64,000 bases of DNA from Corynebacterium choanae (GTDB lineage Bacteria; Actinomycetota; Actinomycetes; Mycobacteriales; Mycobacteriaceae), in contig NZ_CP033896.1 in NCBI RefSeq assembly GCF_003813965.1, positions 2,108,001 through 2,172,000 of the forward strand, in the 5' to 3' direction. Under the pieces are notes generated by a model that was not told the DNA's origin, ran no database searches, and saw only the letters and a program-made list of their open reading frames with translations. Of the stretch, positions 28,368-40,100 are shown piece after piece. Position 1 is the first letter of the stretch; every line of letters starts with the position of its first letter. The translations under genes and the position numbers were made by a program.

Positions 28368-29216
28368 TTACCGGTTGCTGATAAAAGCCCATTCGCGTGG
28401 CGTCACCGACTGATCATAAGTTCCGGCGTTCCGCCGTTGCCGAGCAGTGTTTAACATGGCATTGATTCGTGCAATTGTTTCCTGCTCAGCAGCAGTGTCC
28501 CGTCCATCGAGGCGGAAATATCGGACGTGATTGTCGTAGTCGTGTTGCGCAGATTCCACATTGCCTGGCCAGTCACAGACAGGATCACGCGGAATACAGA
28601 AATTCACAGTTTGCTCTGCCCGATACAGTTTGGTCGAATCCAACCCGCCAACCGGGTTGTACACCATGCCACGAGTCGGCCATGTTGCCCCGACCCGTGC
28701 CCAATCATTTGGGGCGAGGAACGGATCCCCTAAATACACCGAGCCCACAAGTCGCCGTGACAACGCCATCGGCAACTCAGCCAAATGCACCACCGCTGCC
28801 CCTTGGGAATAGCCCATCACCACATATGCTGGTCGACACCCCGTCGTATCCTCAAACTGCTTGGCCCGCGATACCACGCTGCGGGCGCCGTTGACCGCCG
28901 ACTCATACACATCCGTCCCGGAGCCGATCCCCACCTGGGATGCCTGATAATCGTTATCGTCCAGTCCAAGGACCAAGGTGTCGCGAAGATCCACCTGCTC
29001 AAGCATGCGTTGGATCATGCCACCTTCCCAACCGGTTGTTGTTGCCCGACCGATCGGAAACGTCAACGATGCCGCCTGTGGTTCACCTGATCCGCGTGCC
29101 GCGATGATTACCGCAGCCGGACAGGTCACCGGCTGGGCAACAGCTGGTGCGGTCGTCAACGTGGTGACACTAGCAATCCCGGCGGCCAGTGCAACAAGTT
29201 TTTGTTTCAGCGACAT
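28368..29216 (-). CDS. Secreted cutinase-family serine esterase
   Basis: 282 residues from the ATG at 29216, with GGAAGG just upstream. A signal peptide comes first (KLVALAAGIASVTTLT, cleavage near AVAQP). Cutinase/Culp signatures follow: IIAARGSGEPQ, nucleophile GYSQGAAVVH (Ser137), DPVCDW for the catalytic Asp and NHVRYF for the His. Cysteines are placed as in the family. It is an extracellular esterase of the corynebacterial envelope; in mycolate-containing bacteria such enzymes cleave esters and glycolipids. It is monocistronic, and not part of the conserved nadD-proA order in other genera. Confidence 0.9.
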   Translation of the reverse strand: MSLKQKLVALAAGIASVTTLTTAPAVAQPVTCPAAVIIAARGSGEPQAASLTFPIGRATTTGWEGGMIQRMLEQVDLRDTLVLGLDDNDYQASQVGIGSGTDVYESAVNGARSVVSRAKQFEDTTGCRPAYVVMGYSQGAAVVHLAELPMALSRRLVGSVYLGDPFLAPNDWARVGATWPTRGMVYNPVGGLDSTKLYRAEQTVNFCIPRDPVCDWPGNVESAQHDYDNHVRYFRLDGRDTAAEQETIARINAMLNTARQRRNAGTYDQSVTPREWAFISNR

Positions 29217-29533
29217 GATTCCTTCCAACACACCAAATAATGTTGTGACGGCGCTATAGCTCCACCAGAAAAATTACGGCAAACCGCTCCCACCCTACAA
29301 CGCTGACGAACCACCGTCAGACAGCTTGCCTTAATGAACTAACTCGCCTGCCGCCAACCAAGGGCCGCAGAATCTCTCGCTTTGGGTCGAAAGGCAAGAC
29401 TCGAATGTGGTGCAGACCATGGCTTACTCCAGCGCCTGTTTCCTGCGCACAGGTAGAAAACCAGCCCTCTGCCGGTGTCAACGATCAAGCCATAGGCGCT
29501 GTCCACAACGGCAAATTCGCCCCTGTTGGCGTA
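29217..29533. other. Region upstream of cutinase-type gene
   Basis: About 320 bases between proA and the esterase gene. No gene or clear terminator is seen. Confidence 0.4.
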
Positions 29534-30829
29534 TTACACTGGGCGAATATGCCCATCACCCTGCACCACCCATTTCGTGGTTGTCAGCTCCGGTAATCCC
29601 ATAGGACCGCGGGCGTGCAGCTTTTGGGTCGAAATGCCAATCTCAGCACCCATACCGTACTGCTGCCCATCGGTAAACGCCGTCGACGCATTCACCGACA
29701 CCGCCGCCGAATCCACCTGATCAATAAACTGTTGGGCTGCGGCAAGACTGGACGTCACGATCGCCTCAGTATGACCGGACGACCACTGTTCAATGTGGTC
29801 GATGGCCTCCGCAATGGAATCAACCAACCGTACCGCCACATCCATCGACAAATATTCACAACCCCAATCCTCATCTGTTGCAGCTACTGGGGCGGTGGCA
29901 CCGGCGGCGACCAATTCGGTGACATCCCCGTGGATCGTCACCCCGGCAGTTTCCAATTCGCGCAAAATCCGGGCAATAACCTGCGGGTCAAGACCACGAT
30001 CAAGAAGCACAGTTTCAGTTGCGTTACACACACTCACCCGGCGGATCTTTCCGTTTAACACCACGGCAACCGCCATATCCGGATCGGCATCTTTATGCAC
30101 ATAGGTGTGACAGTTTCCGGTACCGGTTTCAATAGTGGGCACCTGCGCACCGGTGACAACCGCTTCAATAAGTCCTGCCCCGCCGCGCGGAATAACCACG
30201 TCAACAAGTCCACGTGCGGTGATCAGTGCTTGCACAGAAGTGTGTGTTTGACACGGCAAAAGCTGCACAATGTTGGGATCAAGCTGCTGTTGTTGCAACA
30301 CGGTTCGCAGCACGTCGACTAGTGCAGCATTAGAATGTGCTGCCGATCGTGAACCCCTCAGCAGCGCCACATTGCCAGCTTTAAATGCCAGCCCGAAACT
30401 GTCAACGGTGACATTGGGGCGCGCCTCATAGACCATTCCCATCACCCCAAGCGGCACCCGAATTCTGCTCAGCCGCAAACCATTGGGAAGCACCCGACCG
30501 GTGTCGACGACACCAACAGGATCTGGTAGCGCCGCAACCTCCCGGAGACCGGCAGCGATCCCTGCAATCCGCTCCCCGGTGAGCCGCAGCCGGTCGATAA
30601 TACTTGCCGGGGTGCCATTTGCTGCTGCTTGCGTACAGTCCTTCTCATTTGCCGCTAATACAGCATCCTGGTGGGCTACCAGCGCATCGGCGCAGGCTAC
30701 CAGCACTCGATTCTTTACCGCTGTTGACAAGGTTCGCATACTCGGGGCGACCGCTTGCGCAATCGCTGCAAGCTCGGCGACGGTTGCAGCTTCAGCACGG
30801 GCAAGAGACTGTTCGTGATCGGTCGACAC
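29534..30829 (-). CDS. proA: Gamma-glutamyl phosphate reductase
   Basis: 431 residues. The GTG at 30829 is chosen: AAGGAG lies 5 bases before it, while the GTG at 30835 would overlap that binding site. Aldehyde-dehydrogenase-like fold with catalytic Cys in [21 protein letters not shown], and [16 protein letters not shown]. It is the second step of proline synthesis (glutamyl phosphate to glutamate semialdehyde). It lies downstream of unkdh and proB. Confidence 0.96.
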   Translation of the reverse strand: MSTDHEQSLARAEAATVAELAAIAQAVAPSMRTLSTAVKNRVLVACADALVAHQDAVLAANEKDCTQAAANGTPASIIDRLRLTGERIAGIAAGLREVAALPDPVGVVDTGRVLPNGLRLSRIRVPLGVMGMVYEARPNVTVDSFGLAFKAGNVALLRGSRSAAHSNAALVDVLRTVLQQQQLDPNIVQLLPCQTHTSVQALITARGLVDVVIPRGGAGLIEAVVTGAQVPTIETGTGNCHTYVHKDADPDMAVAVVLNGKIRRVSVCNATETVLLDRGLDPQVIARILRELETAGVTIHGDVTELVAAGATAPVAATDEDWGCEYLSMDVAVRLVDSIAEAIDHIEQWSSGHTEAIVTSSLAAAQQFIDQVDSAAVSVNASTAFTDGQQYGMGAEIGISTQKLHARGPMGLPELTTTKWVVQGDGHIRPV

Positions 30830-31354
30830 TGGCACTCCTTACGTTCACGGGTTGAACAACACCCGATGGTGATTGGTGCACCCTATTGTGCCGGATAGGT
30901 CACAATAATGTGGTGGTTTTCCCAATCACGACAAAGCCTGGATTGCTAACGCCCCAATACTGCTATTCCCAACACGGCCTGGTTGGCGCATGAGCCCCTG
31001 AAAAAGCCGCACGGTGCACCAGTGTGTGCCGGGTAAAACAAGTAAATCCCATAAGTTGCCACAATGGGCTAGCGGCCAACCCTGGCTGCGAATGATCCTC
31101 GGTATTCAGCAAATCGCCGCCGCCCAGGCGCAATGACCACCGCCCAGTTAGACAACCAAGAAGTGTGCGAGCAGCAGAAAATCTTCGATGATTCACACAG
31201 ACGAGACCGAAGCACGCAAGACACCAAAAAGAAGGCTGGTTGCTGCGACCAGGTTCGTCGCCGGCAACCAGCCGAATATCAATAACACCAATCCTGCACA
31301 AACCACCGATTGCGCGGTATCTGCTGGTAAACCGGCCGGCAGATACAACAAGGA
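30830..31354. other. Region between proA and unkdh
   Basis: About 520 bases, with the unkdh terminator at 31236-31275 and the proA promoter region. No gene is recognised. Confidence 0.5.
31236..31275 (-). terminator. Terminator of unkdh
   Basis: GGCTGGTTGC pairs with GCAACCAGCC around an inner GCGAC/GTCGC stem. Read on the minus strand it is followed by TTCTTTTTGG. Confidence 0.8.
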
Positions 31355-32266
31355 TTAGTATCCGCGGGCAGGGTCCACCTCGGTAGGCATCGTCTCACCA
31401 TTTGTATAGGCGCGAATATTGTCGACAATAGCCGTAGAAATCAGCCGCGGAATATTGCTCACCGTATTTGCCACATGCGGGGTGATCAACACATTGTTCA
31501 TAGCAAATAGTGGATGGCCATCGGGCAGCGGCTCCGGATCGGTTACATCCAACGCGGCAGCCCAAATTGTGCCCTGTTCTAATGCGGCCACCAGATCATC
31601 AGTGACCACCTGTGGACCGCGGCCAACGTTGACAAACACTGCCGATGACTTCATTTTGCCCAAGAATTCTGCGTCCACCAGATGATGGGTTTCCGCAGTC
31701 AACGGTGCCGCTAAAATCACATGATCAGCTTCCCCCAGCACCGTATCCAGTTCACTAAACGGCACCGTTCGATCAGCGCCGGCAACAGGATTACCGGAAC
31801 GATTCACCCCGGTGACCTTACAACCGAAACCCTGCAACATTGGGATGAGCTCTTTCCCAATGCCACCAGCCCCAATGATGAGCACCTCCGAGTCATACAG
31901 CCACCGCGAATGCTTATCGATATAGCCGCTGGTGTCCCACTGTTGACGGCGAAGCGCATCCGGGTAAAGATGCAATGCACCCAGCAATAAGGCGACGGCA
32001 GACTCTGCAACCGGGCGGGCATACACACCAGAAGCATTTGTCCACCGTCGATCAGGAGTGATAATGCCCCGATCAAAGAAAGCATCAATACCGGCGAGCG
32101 TAAGCTGTACCCATTTCACCGATTCACCAAGCTTTGGAAATTGGTCAGCGGTGCCGTTATAGATCACCAGTTCCGGATCGTCATGCAACTCAACCTGGGT
32201 GTGGCCTTCCGCGTCGAGGGTCTCGATAACCACATCCCACGGCTTTGGGGTGATGGCATACTTCAT
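31355..32266 (-). CDS. unkdh: D-isomer-specific 2-hydroxyacid dehydrogenase
   Basis: 303 residues from the ATG at 32266, with GAAGGAG about 10 bases upstream. NAD-binding motif VLIIGAGGIGKEL, then VFVNVGRGPQ and the catalytic-His region ITPHVANTVSN. The substrate is unknown. In C. glutamicum a homologous unnamed dehydrogenase gene (unkdh) lies between proB and proA, and the same arrangement is found here, although spacing and terminators suggest separate transcripts. Confidence 0.9.
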   Translation of the reverse strand: MKYAITPKPWDVVIETLDAEGHTQVELHDDPELVIYNGTADQFPKLGESVKWVQLTLAGIDAFFDRGIITPDRRWTNASGVYARPVAESAVALLLGALHLYPDALRRQQWDTSGYIDKHSRWLYDSEVLIIGAGGIGKELIPMLQGFGCKVTGVNRSGNPVAGADRTVPFSELDTVLGEADHVILAAPLTAETHHLVDAEFLGKMKSSAVFVNVGRGPQVVTDDLVAALEQGTIWAAALDVTDPEPLPDGHPLFAMNNVLITPHVANTVSNIPRLISTAIVDNIRAYTNGETMPTEVDPARGY

Positions 32267-32522
32267 AGCTGTACGCTCCTTCAATGTTGATATTGCAATG
32301 CTGCGCGAAACGCTGCCGCTTCGCCGCTGATGCGTTGTGCTATCCACCTTAGGAGAAAGCGACCCGCCCCACCACCAAATAGCAGGTCTGCTTGGCCGCA
32401 GGCAGGTGTGCAGTGGCATAGACATTCGTGGCTGGCGAGTTACTATCCCAAAACCGTGGCAGCAATGATCTTCCGCACCTTAGGCGACTGTTGCAAACAT
32501 TGACCAGCATTACCAGCGTGCA

Positions 32523-33683
32523 CTAGTTGCGATTGGTTGCAACCGGCGACAAATAGTCGGCATGTACGACTGGACGTTGCTGGTGCGCTGGTAGCAGCGC
32601 AGAATTCTTCCCCATCATTGTCACCAGCTCCTGCTGATCATAAGCCACTTCACCGCGACCAATGATCTCCCCGGCAGGGCCTACAATCTCCACGATGTCT
32701 CCCTGGTGGAAGTCTCCATCGATCCCGGTAATCCCCACTGCAAGCAGCGAATTGCCGCCGCGCACCACCGCTTGCATGCAACCTTCGTCGACTGTGACAG
32801 TGCCGCACACATCGGCCGCAAACAAAGCCCAGTGCTTCCAACTGGTGAGTTTGTCAGCCTGCGGATGAAACATGGTTCCCACTTTGGCACTCTCGAGCGC
32901 TTGATCTATTTGGTTTGCGGCAGTGAGCAACACCGGGATTCCTGCCCTGTTGGCGAGCATCGCCGCAGAAACTTTCGTCGCCATTCCACCTGTACCAACC
33001 GCACCCCCACCACCGGCAACAACACCGGCGAGATCATCTTCACTGGCCACCTCTGCGATAAACCGGGCCGCAGGATCACACGGATTGCGATCATATAAAC
33101 CGACAACATCGCTAAGCAGCAGCAGCAAGTCTGCACCGATTAAATTGGCAACCAGCGCTGCCAGTCGATCATTGTCGCCGAAACGCATCTCCTGGGTGGC
33201 AACCGTGTCATTTTCGTTCACAATCGCCACGGCCTGCAATTGTCGCAAGCGTTCTAAGGTGCGCTGTGCATTGCGCGCCCTCGATCGGATACCCGCATCT
33301 GCTGCAGTCAACAACACCTGCCCGGTGGTAATACCGTAGCGGGCGAAACTTTGCGCCCAATGCTGCGCCAACAATGCTTGCCCCACCGAGGCTGCTGCCT
33401 GTTTCGTCGCTAAATCCTGGGGGCGGGAAGTTAAACCTAACGGCCCCATCCCGGCGGCAACTGCGCCAGAGGACACCACCACAATTTCAGCGCCACGCTG
33501 CAACCGCGCCACCATAGCATCGGTGAGACGATCAATTTTTGCCCGATCCACTGCAGTGTGATCGGCGGTGGTCAGCGATGACGAACCGATTTTCACCACA
33601 ATCTTTTTCGCCCGTGCAAGCCTTGCCCGATCATACTGCTGCTCCACGCTAAACGATTGGATGGGATCGCCGGAGATTGTCAT
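32523..33683 (-). CDS. proB: Glutamate 5-kinase with PUA domain
   Basis: 386 residues. Amino-acid-kinase domain: [28 protein letters not shown], and [15 protein letters not shown]-terminal PUA domain follows from about residue 290 ([14 protein letters not shown]). It phosphorylates glutamate, the first and feedback-controlled step to proline. There is no Shine-Dalgarno; a TACAAT box 8 bases upstream suggests a leaderless start. Confidence 0.96.
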   Translation of the reverse strand: MTISGDPIQSFSVEQQYDRARLARAKKIVVKIGSSSLTTADHTAVDRAKIDRLTDAMVARLQRGAEIVVVSSGAVAAGMGPLGLTSRPQDLATKQAAASVGQALLAQHWAQSFARYGITTGQVLLTAADAGIRSRARNAQRTLERLRQLQAVAIVNENDTVATQEMRFGDNDRLAALVANLIGADLLLLLSDVVGLYDRNPCDPAARFIAEVASEDDLAGVVAGGGGAVGTGGMATKVSAAMLANRAGIPVLLTAANQIDQALESAKVGTMFHPQADKLTSWKHWALFAADVCGTVTVDEGCMQAVVRGGNSLLAVGITGIDGDFHQGDIVEIVGPAGEIIGRGEVAYDQQELVTMMGKNSALLPAHQQRPVVHADYLSPVATNRN

Positions 33684-33691
33684 AGCTGCAT

Positions 33692-33697
33692 ATTGTA
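33692..33697 (-). promoter_or_regulatory. -10 box for proB (leaderless)
   Basis: Minus-strand TACAAT, 8 bases before the proB ATG. Confidence 0.6.
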
Positions 33698-33769
33698 AAC
33701 CAGCAACGATAGCCCAGGAGGAAACATTGTTTGGCTTGGTTCACCCCAAACACGAGGGGCGCCGATTTC

Positions 33770-33800
33770 CACACCCCGTGCTTCCTGCGTTCGGGGTGTG
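33770..33800 (-). other. Hairpin upstream of proB, with an alternative pairing
   Basis: CACACCCCG (33770-33778) pairs perfectly with CGGGGTGTG (33792-33800). A segment CACGAGGGG (33751-33759) can instead pair, with one bulge, with CCCCGTG at 33774-33780. The whole 33684-34038 gap has no gene. Confidence 0.4.
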
Positions 33801-33930
33801 CAACCAAATGAGATACAACGCTGCCCTAGTCAGCAAGCAAAGATTTTTCACGTGTCTCATGGTGGGTGAGGAACACCCGAAGTCACCGCCACTAATTTGC
33901 CACAACTAAATAAAGCTAGGTCACCGAACA

Positions 33931-33967
33931 CGGCGCCGATGAGCAGGTACTATGCTCATCGGCGCCG
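33931..33967 (-). terminator. obgE terminator
   Basis: A perfect 15-bp stem CGGCGCCGATGAGCA / TGCTCATCGGCGCCG with a 7-base loop, 72 bases past the obgE stop. Confidence 0.8.
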
Positions 33968-34038
33968 CTTATTGAAAACAACATGCTGCTTAGACTGGCC
34001 CCTAGGATCACCTCAGCGTCCCTGCCGGGGAGCAGCAG

Positions 34039-35574
34039 CTATCCTTCCCAACGCAAAGTGTCTGCTTGCTGCCCGTCGCCGAAATCAAACTCGTCAATAA
34101 GACCACGACGAACCTGGGAGGCACGCTTACGTTCGGCGGCAGATGCACGACCAGTCTGCTCAAGGCGCACGTCAGAACCGCGACCTGTCAACATCGGGTC
34201 AACCCCGGCAGCAGTCATCGGCTCCCATTCGAAGGTGACATCAGCAATAGTGACAGGGCAACCGGCGACAGCCCCCGCATTGTAGAGTGCTTCCTCCACA
34301 CCAATTTTCGCCAAACGATCCGCAAGGAAGCCGACGGCCTCATCGTTTTCAAAGTCGGTTTGAATAATCCAGCGCTCTGGACGTGAACCGCGAATAATAA
34401 ATCCGCCAGGCTGCTCCGGATCCTGCTCCAGGTGGAAGTCAATACCTTCACCACCCTTGCCACGTTTGCCCTTGCCCGCCAACGCCTTCGGACGAACAAT
34501 GGTGCGTTCTTCCCGTTGCGCAATCGGATTATTCTTCCGATGCTCATTGACAATATCCATCAGGGCGAACTTCAACGGTTCAAGTCCTTGGTGGGCAATT
34601 GTCGAGATAATAAACACCGGCCAACCGAAATGCTGGTGCAGATCATCTTGCAAAAATTCGGCAAGTTCCCGGGCTTCCGGCACATCGCATTTATTGAGAA
34701 TGATGATGCGGGGACGATCTTTCAAATCCCCTAAACCGGTTTCTTCATCAAGCGCCGACGAATATGCGGCGAGTTCCGCTTCCAACGCTTCAATATCAGA
34801 TTGCGGATCCCGGCCTGGTTCTAACGTTGCAACATCGACCACGTGCGCCAACACAGCGGTTCGCTCAATATGGCGCAGGAAGTCTAAGCCCAAGCCTTTA
34901 CCTTGGCTTGCCCCGGGGATCAGACCCGGCACGTCAGCAATAGTGAACGTCGAATTGCCGACAGTAACCACGCCAAGGTTTGGCTGCAACGTGGTAAACG
35001 GATAGTCAGCAATTTTCGGTTTTGCCGCCGACAGCACACTGACAAGCGAGGATTTGCCCGCGGAGGGGAACCCAACCAATCCCACGTCAGCCATAGATTT
35101 CAGTTCCAAGGTGACGTCATGCTGCTCACCTGGCTCCCCTTTTAGGGCAAAGCCTGGGGCTTTCCGGGCTTTAGACGCCAAGGCGGCGTTACCCAGACCA
35201 CCCCGGCCACCTTCAGCCGCAATATAGCGCATCCCCGGTGCTACCAGGTCAGCCATCATTTCACCGTTGTCGTCGAAGACAACCGTGCCCGGTGGGACAG
35301 GAATCACCAAATCTTCACCACGCGCCCCGTTCCGATGGTCACCGGCACCATTAGCACCGCGGCCAGCTTTAATGTGGGGACGGAAATGGAAGTCGAGCAG
35401 CGTGTGCACCTGGGGATCGACTTCCAAAATAATGTCGCCACCGTGTCCGCCGTTGCCACCATCAGGTCCGCCCAACGGTTTGAACTTTTCTCGGTGGATC
35501 GAGGCACAACCATGTCCCCCATCACCAGCATTCAGGTGCAAGGTCACCCGGTCAACAAAACGGGACGTACCCAT
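34039..35574 (-). CDS. obgE: GTPase Obg/CgtA
   Basis: 511 residues from the ATG at 35574. A glycine-rich Obg domain (1-160: [18 protein letters not shown]) is followed by the G domain (G1 [10 protein letters not shown]3 [10 protein letters not shown]4 LNKCDV) and a C-terminal OCT domain. Essential GTPase in 50S assembly and stress response. The binding site is weak; an ATG at 35661 would add a non-conserved leader. It follows the rplU-rpmA pair as in most actinobacteria. Confidence 0.96.
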   Translation of the reverse strand: MGTSRFVDRVTLHLNAGDGGHGCASIHREKFKPLGGPDGGNGGHGGDIILEVDPQVHTLLDFHFRPHIKAGRGANGAGDHRNGARGEDLVIPVPPGTVVFDDNGEMMADLVAPGMRYIAAEGGRGGLGNAALASKARKAPGFALKGEPGEQHDVTLELKSMADVGLVGFPSAGKSSLVSVLSAAKPKIADYPFTTLQPNLGVVTVGNSTFTIADVPGLIPGASQGKGLGLDFLRHIERTAVLAHVVDVATLEPGRDPQSDIEALEAELAAYSSALDEETGLGDLKDRPRIIILNKCDVPEARELAEFLQDDLHQHFGWPVFIISTIAHQGLEPLKFALMDIVNEHRKNNPIAQREERTIVRPKALAGKGKRGKGGEGIDFHLEQDPEQPGGFIIRGSRPERWIIQTDFENDEAVGFLADRLAKIGVEEALYNAGAVAGCPVTIADVTFEWEPMTAAGVDPMLTGRGSDVRLEQTGRASAAERKRASQVRRGLIDEFDFGDGQQADTLRWEG

Positions 35575-35947
35575 AGTTACTTCAACACCTTCAACAATTT
35601 TGAGATTTGCAACAACGAACAACTCCCCTGTGGTTGCGGCCAAGTAACCGTTGGACTTCAACCAACAGCAACCATGCCTGCATGGGGAAAGCGACGTCAG
35701 ATAGTTAGAAAAACTCCTGCAGGAGAGTTTTCCTACTGGTTATTCCTGCGGAAGTGTACTGCCACAAGTACAGCCACCGCATGTGTTCAGCACGAGCCTC
35801 ACTCAGGCTCCAAGGCGGAGCTAGTTCGACTGAGCAGGAGCTTTGTGCAGTAGTGATGAACAAACGGGGCTAGCACCGAATAGTGTCGGTGTTAGCCCCG
35901 TCGGGTGGAGGTATCACTACCAGCGATATCCCCACAAAAGCGATTTT
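35575..35947. other. Region between obgE and rpmA
   Basis: About 370 bases with the rplU-rpmA terminator at 35864-35901 and the obgE promoter region; it also has a small hairpin AACTCCTGCAGGAGAGTT near 35712. Confidence 0.5.
35864..35901 (-). terminator. rplU-rpmA operon terminator
   Basis: ACGGGGCTAGCACCGA pairs with TCGGTGTTAGCCCCGT (one wobble). On the minus strand it is followed by TTTGTT. It is 47 bases past the rpmA stop. Confidence 0.88.
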
Positions 35948-36208
35948 TTACGCAGCAGCCGGCTCAACGATGGAGACAATACGACGGTTGCGCTTGGTGC
36001 CGAACTGAACAGCACCGGCCTTCAAAGCGAACAGGGTGTCGTCGCCACCACGGCCAACGTTCTCACCTGGGTGGAACGACGTGCCACGCTGACGGATGAT
36101 GATTTCACCAGCCTTTACAACCTGGCCACCGAAGCGCTTCACACCGAGGCGTTTAGCCTCTGAATCGCGACCGTTGTTAGAGCTAGATGCACCTTTTTTG
36201 TGTGCCAT
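35948..36208 (-). CDS. rpmA: 50S ribosomal protein L27
   Basis: 86 residues starting [20 protein letters not shown], the actinobacterial form without an N-terminal cleaved extension. AAGGAGG is 8 bases before the ATG. L27 reaches the peptidyl-transferase centre. It is cotranscribed after rplU. Confidence 0.98.
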   Translation of the reverse strand: MAHKKGASSSNNGRDSEAKRLGVKRFGGQVVKAGEIIIRQRGTSFHPGENVGRGGDDTLFALKAGAVQFGTKRNRRIVSIVEPAAA

Positions 36209-36279
36209 GTGCGGTTTCCCTCCTTTTGGAAAACTTGCGATGTAAATCGTAGCCGCAAAATCGAGCTACGATCCAGCGC

Positions 36280-36585
36280 TTACTTGATCCCGGTAACCTT
36301 GATCACGGTCAGCGGCTGACGGTGCCCCTGGCGCTTCTTGTAACCAGTCTTGTTCTTGTACTTCAGGATGCGGATCTTCGGGCCTTTGGTGTGCTCGACG
36401 ATTTCTGCAGAGACGTTAACCTTAGCCAGGTCATCGGCACCGCTGGTGACATTAGCGCCATCGACGAGCAGAACCGGGGTGAGAGCCACGGTGGAACCCG
36501 GCTCACCCTCGATCTTCTCGACCTTGACGAGGTCACCTTCGGCAACCTTGTACTGCTTGCCGCCGGTCTTGACGATCGCGTACAT
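36280..36585 (-). CDS. rplU: 50S ribosomal protein L21
   Basis: 101 residues, [18 protein letters not shown], ending with the basic [19 protein letters not shown]. First gene of the rplU-rpmA operon. Confidence 0.98.
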   Translation of the reverse strand: MYAIVKTGGKQYKVAEGDLVKVEKIEGEPGSTVALTPVLLVDGANVTSGADDLAKVNVSAEIVEHTKGPKIRILKYKNKTGYKKRQGHRQPLTVIKVTGIK

Positions 36586-37106
36586 AGGAGGGCTACCCCT
36601 TTATCTTTAGATCAAACGTATTCGGCTTAACCCCCAGCAACCTTATGCTCCACCTGTTGCTGCTGGAACGTGATCCAACAACCCCAACATAATTCATGCT
36701 GGTCGGTGTCTGGTTGGCCGGAGGATATTTCCGGCAACAGGGTTGTCCGACTGGACAAAATATTTTTCAGTTGGCTGTTTCCCACGACATCTGCGCAGAA
36801 ACTCACATGTCTCAGATGCACCAGTTGAGGCTCACGCCCTGGTGGTCTGCGATTGCCACAATCCTCCACTGTGGGGGATGCTTATGCTTATGTGTTTCGT
36901 TGCAGTGTTGCTGCAGCAGACATAACAGAGCAAGCGTGACGAAAAGTGTTCAACGCTTGCACTGTCACTGTCTGGATTGCCAGCCGGTAGTGGCCAAGTC
37001 ACCTTGACCAGGATCAACAGCGGTTGCTGCGGACATAGTTCACCGGCGTGTAAACAGCGACCAGTAAAGACTACCGGCAGGATAGGTAAATCACAAACTG
37101 GAGGAA
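36586..37106. other. rplU leader region
   Basis: About 520 bases between rne and rplU. No gene; it must contain the rplU promoter and any leader. Confidence 0.45.
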
Positions 37107-40100
37107 CTATTTCCGGCGTGTCGATCGGCGTGTCGATCGGCTCCGGTTTCGTTCGCGTGCTGCAGGTTGCTCCGGTTGAGCTACCGTCGCCGACAATGCT
37201 GCAGCCTTTTCCTGGTTGTGCATCACCTGTGTGCTGCGCATTGCTGCGCGGCGACGACCACGTCCCCGACGCGCAGGCGCGGCACTGTCCACACTTGTTT
37301 CGACGACGGTTTGCTGTTTGCGGTTGCCAACAGCTTGGCCGGCGGTGTTGACGGTTTCCTGCTGCTGTTGCGTGCTGTTGTCTTTTCCAGGTTGCTGCGT
37401 GTGGGATTGGTGTTCGACAGCACTGGTGCGGACAGCACGGCGACGTCCGCGGCGGGGTTTCCCTGACGCGGGAGTAGGTTCTGCTGCGGCAGCGGCTGGT
37501 GGGTGCTGTGCTGACTGTTTCTTTTCGTTGGTAGACAACGTGTCTGAATCGTCAGCGGTGGTAGATGCCACAGTGTCGTCCACAGATGTCGGGTTGACTG
37601 TGGGAGCACCGGCTCGCACCCGTTTGCGTCCACTGCGGCGCCTGGTTGGAACCGCAGCAGGCGAGTTACCTGGGGTGGTGTCGCTGTTGGAAGCAGTGTC
37701 CGATTCCTTGGCTGGCTGGTCATCGAGGGAATCGATGCCATCGCTGCCCATTGGACCGGAGATAAAGTCGCTGCGTTTTGGTGGCACATCGGAACGAGAG
37801 TTACCCCGCACCCGACGTTGCCGCCTTGGGGAGCGTTCAAACGCTTCAACAGCAGCCCGATAAGCAGCTTCACCGTTGTCGTCAGCAGCTGCTTCTGCTT
37901 TCGAAGCGGTGTTTTCCTGCTGGGTTTGGTATTGCTCATCAGGCACATAGGAACGGCCGCTGGGCTCATCGGGGTCTTCCCGATCGGCGGTCGCTAATGC
38001 ATCAAGGGCGATTGCGACCGTGTCTTGCGCCCGCTGCTCACCGGGGGTGGTGCGGGCACGTCGACGCTTGGCGCCTCGTTTCGCACCAGCTGGTGTTGCA
38101 GACTGCCCAGCGTGCGGCTGAGGTGCTGCGCCTGCTTGAGATTCTGCTTCCACGCTATCCTGCGGGGTGTTGTCCGCAGGATGAGCACTGTGCTGATCGG
38201 ATTTCGTGGCACCTGATTGGGTGCTTGCAGGCTGCGGCATTGCAGCCCGCCGCCGGCGGCGTCCACGCGATCCGCTGGGAGCTGCTGGAACATGGGAAGT
38301 TGTTTCACCCTGATCGGCAGGTGCTGCAGGATCAGTGTCCGTGGCGGCGGCAACATCTGTCGTATTGTCTACCTGTTCGGCACCTGCTGCTTGTGCAGTA
38401 GCTGACCGACCGGCACGACGACGACGCCGTGATCGAGTATTTGCAGTCTTGACACGATCGTCGCCAGATTCGGTTGCGGCAGTGTCATGCGCTGTAGCTG
38501 CAGCCTGTTTGCGTTCCGACGTCGAATCCGACTGTGCCGAACCGTCGTGATGATCCTCGCGAGCTGTCGACTCCAGGGAGGTGGATGCGGCTGATGCTGC
38601 AGGCGGATGCTGTGCAGTGTCGCCGTTTTGCTCACGGTCGAGCGTCCCAGCGGAGTCGCCATCGGTGTGTTGCCGATGCAACGCGGCTGCTGCAGGATGC
38701 TCCCCCACCGGCCGCGCCGGTTTCTGCGTTGATTTTGCGGCCTGCTCAGCTGCACGCTTCTTTTTGTCTTCTTTTGCTTTGCGGCGCGACTTCCGGTCGT
38801 CAAATACTGTGTTTCGCTGCCAGTCAAGCACTGGATCATCGTGGGTGACTCGACCAGAGCCGGCACAGTGTTGGCATTCGGTGGTAAACGACTCTTGCAA
38901 ACCACCGCCGAGTCGTTTCCGGGTGATCTGTACCAGGCCGAGGGAGGTAACCTCTCCGAGCTGATGCCGGGTGCGGTCGTGCATTAACGCTTCGGCAAGT
39001 CGGCGCAACACGAGATCCTGGTTTTCTTCCAAAACCATGTCGATAAAGTCGATGACAATCATGCCGCCGATATCCCGCAACCGGATTTGGCGCACGATTT
39101 CCTCGGCAGCCTCAATGTTGTTTGCGGTAACGGTTTGCTCCAGATTGCCTGATTTACCGGTGTTGGATCCGGTGTTGACGTCGATCACCGTCATCGCTTC
39201 GGTGTAGTCAATAACCAACGATCCGCCGCTTGGCAGCCAAACTTTGCGCGATAGCGCCTCGGCGAGTTGCGGTTCAATATCGAGACCAACAAATGCGTCT
39301 ACCCCACCCTGCGCATGACGATCCCACTGCTCGATACGATCCAGCAGGTCGGGTGCCATTCGGGAAACATAGTTTGTCACCACATCATGCGAGGCAGCCC
39401 CGTCAATGGTCAGCTTGGTGACATCCTCATTGAACAGGTCGCGAATAAGTTTGACCAGCAGCGGTGGCTCTTCATAGAGGGTGACTGGTTTGGCACCTTT
39501 TTTGGCTTTTTCTTTCGCTGTGATCTCTTGAATACTTGCCCACTGTTTGAGCAGGCGATCCGCATCATTGCCGATTTCTTCCGCAGAAACGCCTTCCGCG
39601 GCCGTGCGAATAATAGCCCCACCGTCGTCGGGCAGGATCTGTTTTAGGATCCCTTTTAACCGGCGCCGCTCCGACTCGGGGAGTTTCCGGGAAATACCAG
39701 CGGAACGCCCTTCTGGGACGTAAACCAGGAACCGTCCAGCCAACGAAATCTGGGTGGTCAAACGGGCACCTTTATGCCCGACCGGATCTTTCGCGACCTG
39801 GACGAGCACTTGATCGCCGGATTTCAAAATGTTTTCGATCCGCCGATTACGGTTAGTCAACCCGGTGTTGCGCCAATTGATCTCACCGGCATAAAGCACC
39901 GCATTGCGGCCAGTACCAATATCGATAAACGCCGCTTCCATACTCGGCAGCACGTTTTGTACCCGGCCAAGATAAATATTGCCCAGGGTCGAGTTTTGCG
40001 TATCGGTGGTGATGTAATGCTCTACGGTTTTACCATCTTCCACCACCACAGCTTGGGTGACCGTTCCCCGGCCGTCGTGACGTTGCCGGTCACGAATCAC

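Noticed and set aside
37118..37141. Tandem repeat CGTGTCGATCGG
   Set aside because: It encodes the repeated RRST at the end of RNase E and is explained by the protein's basic tail.
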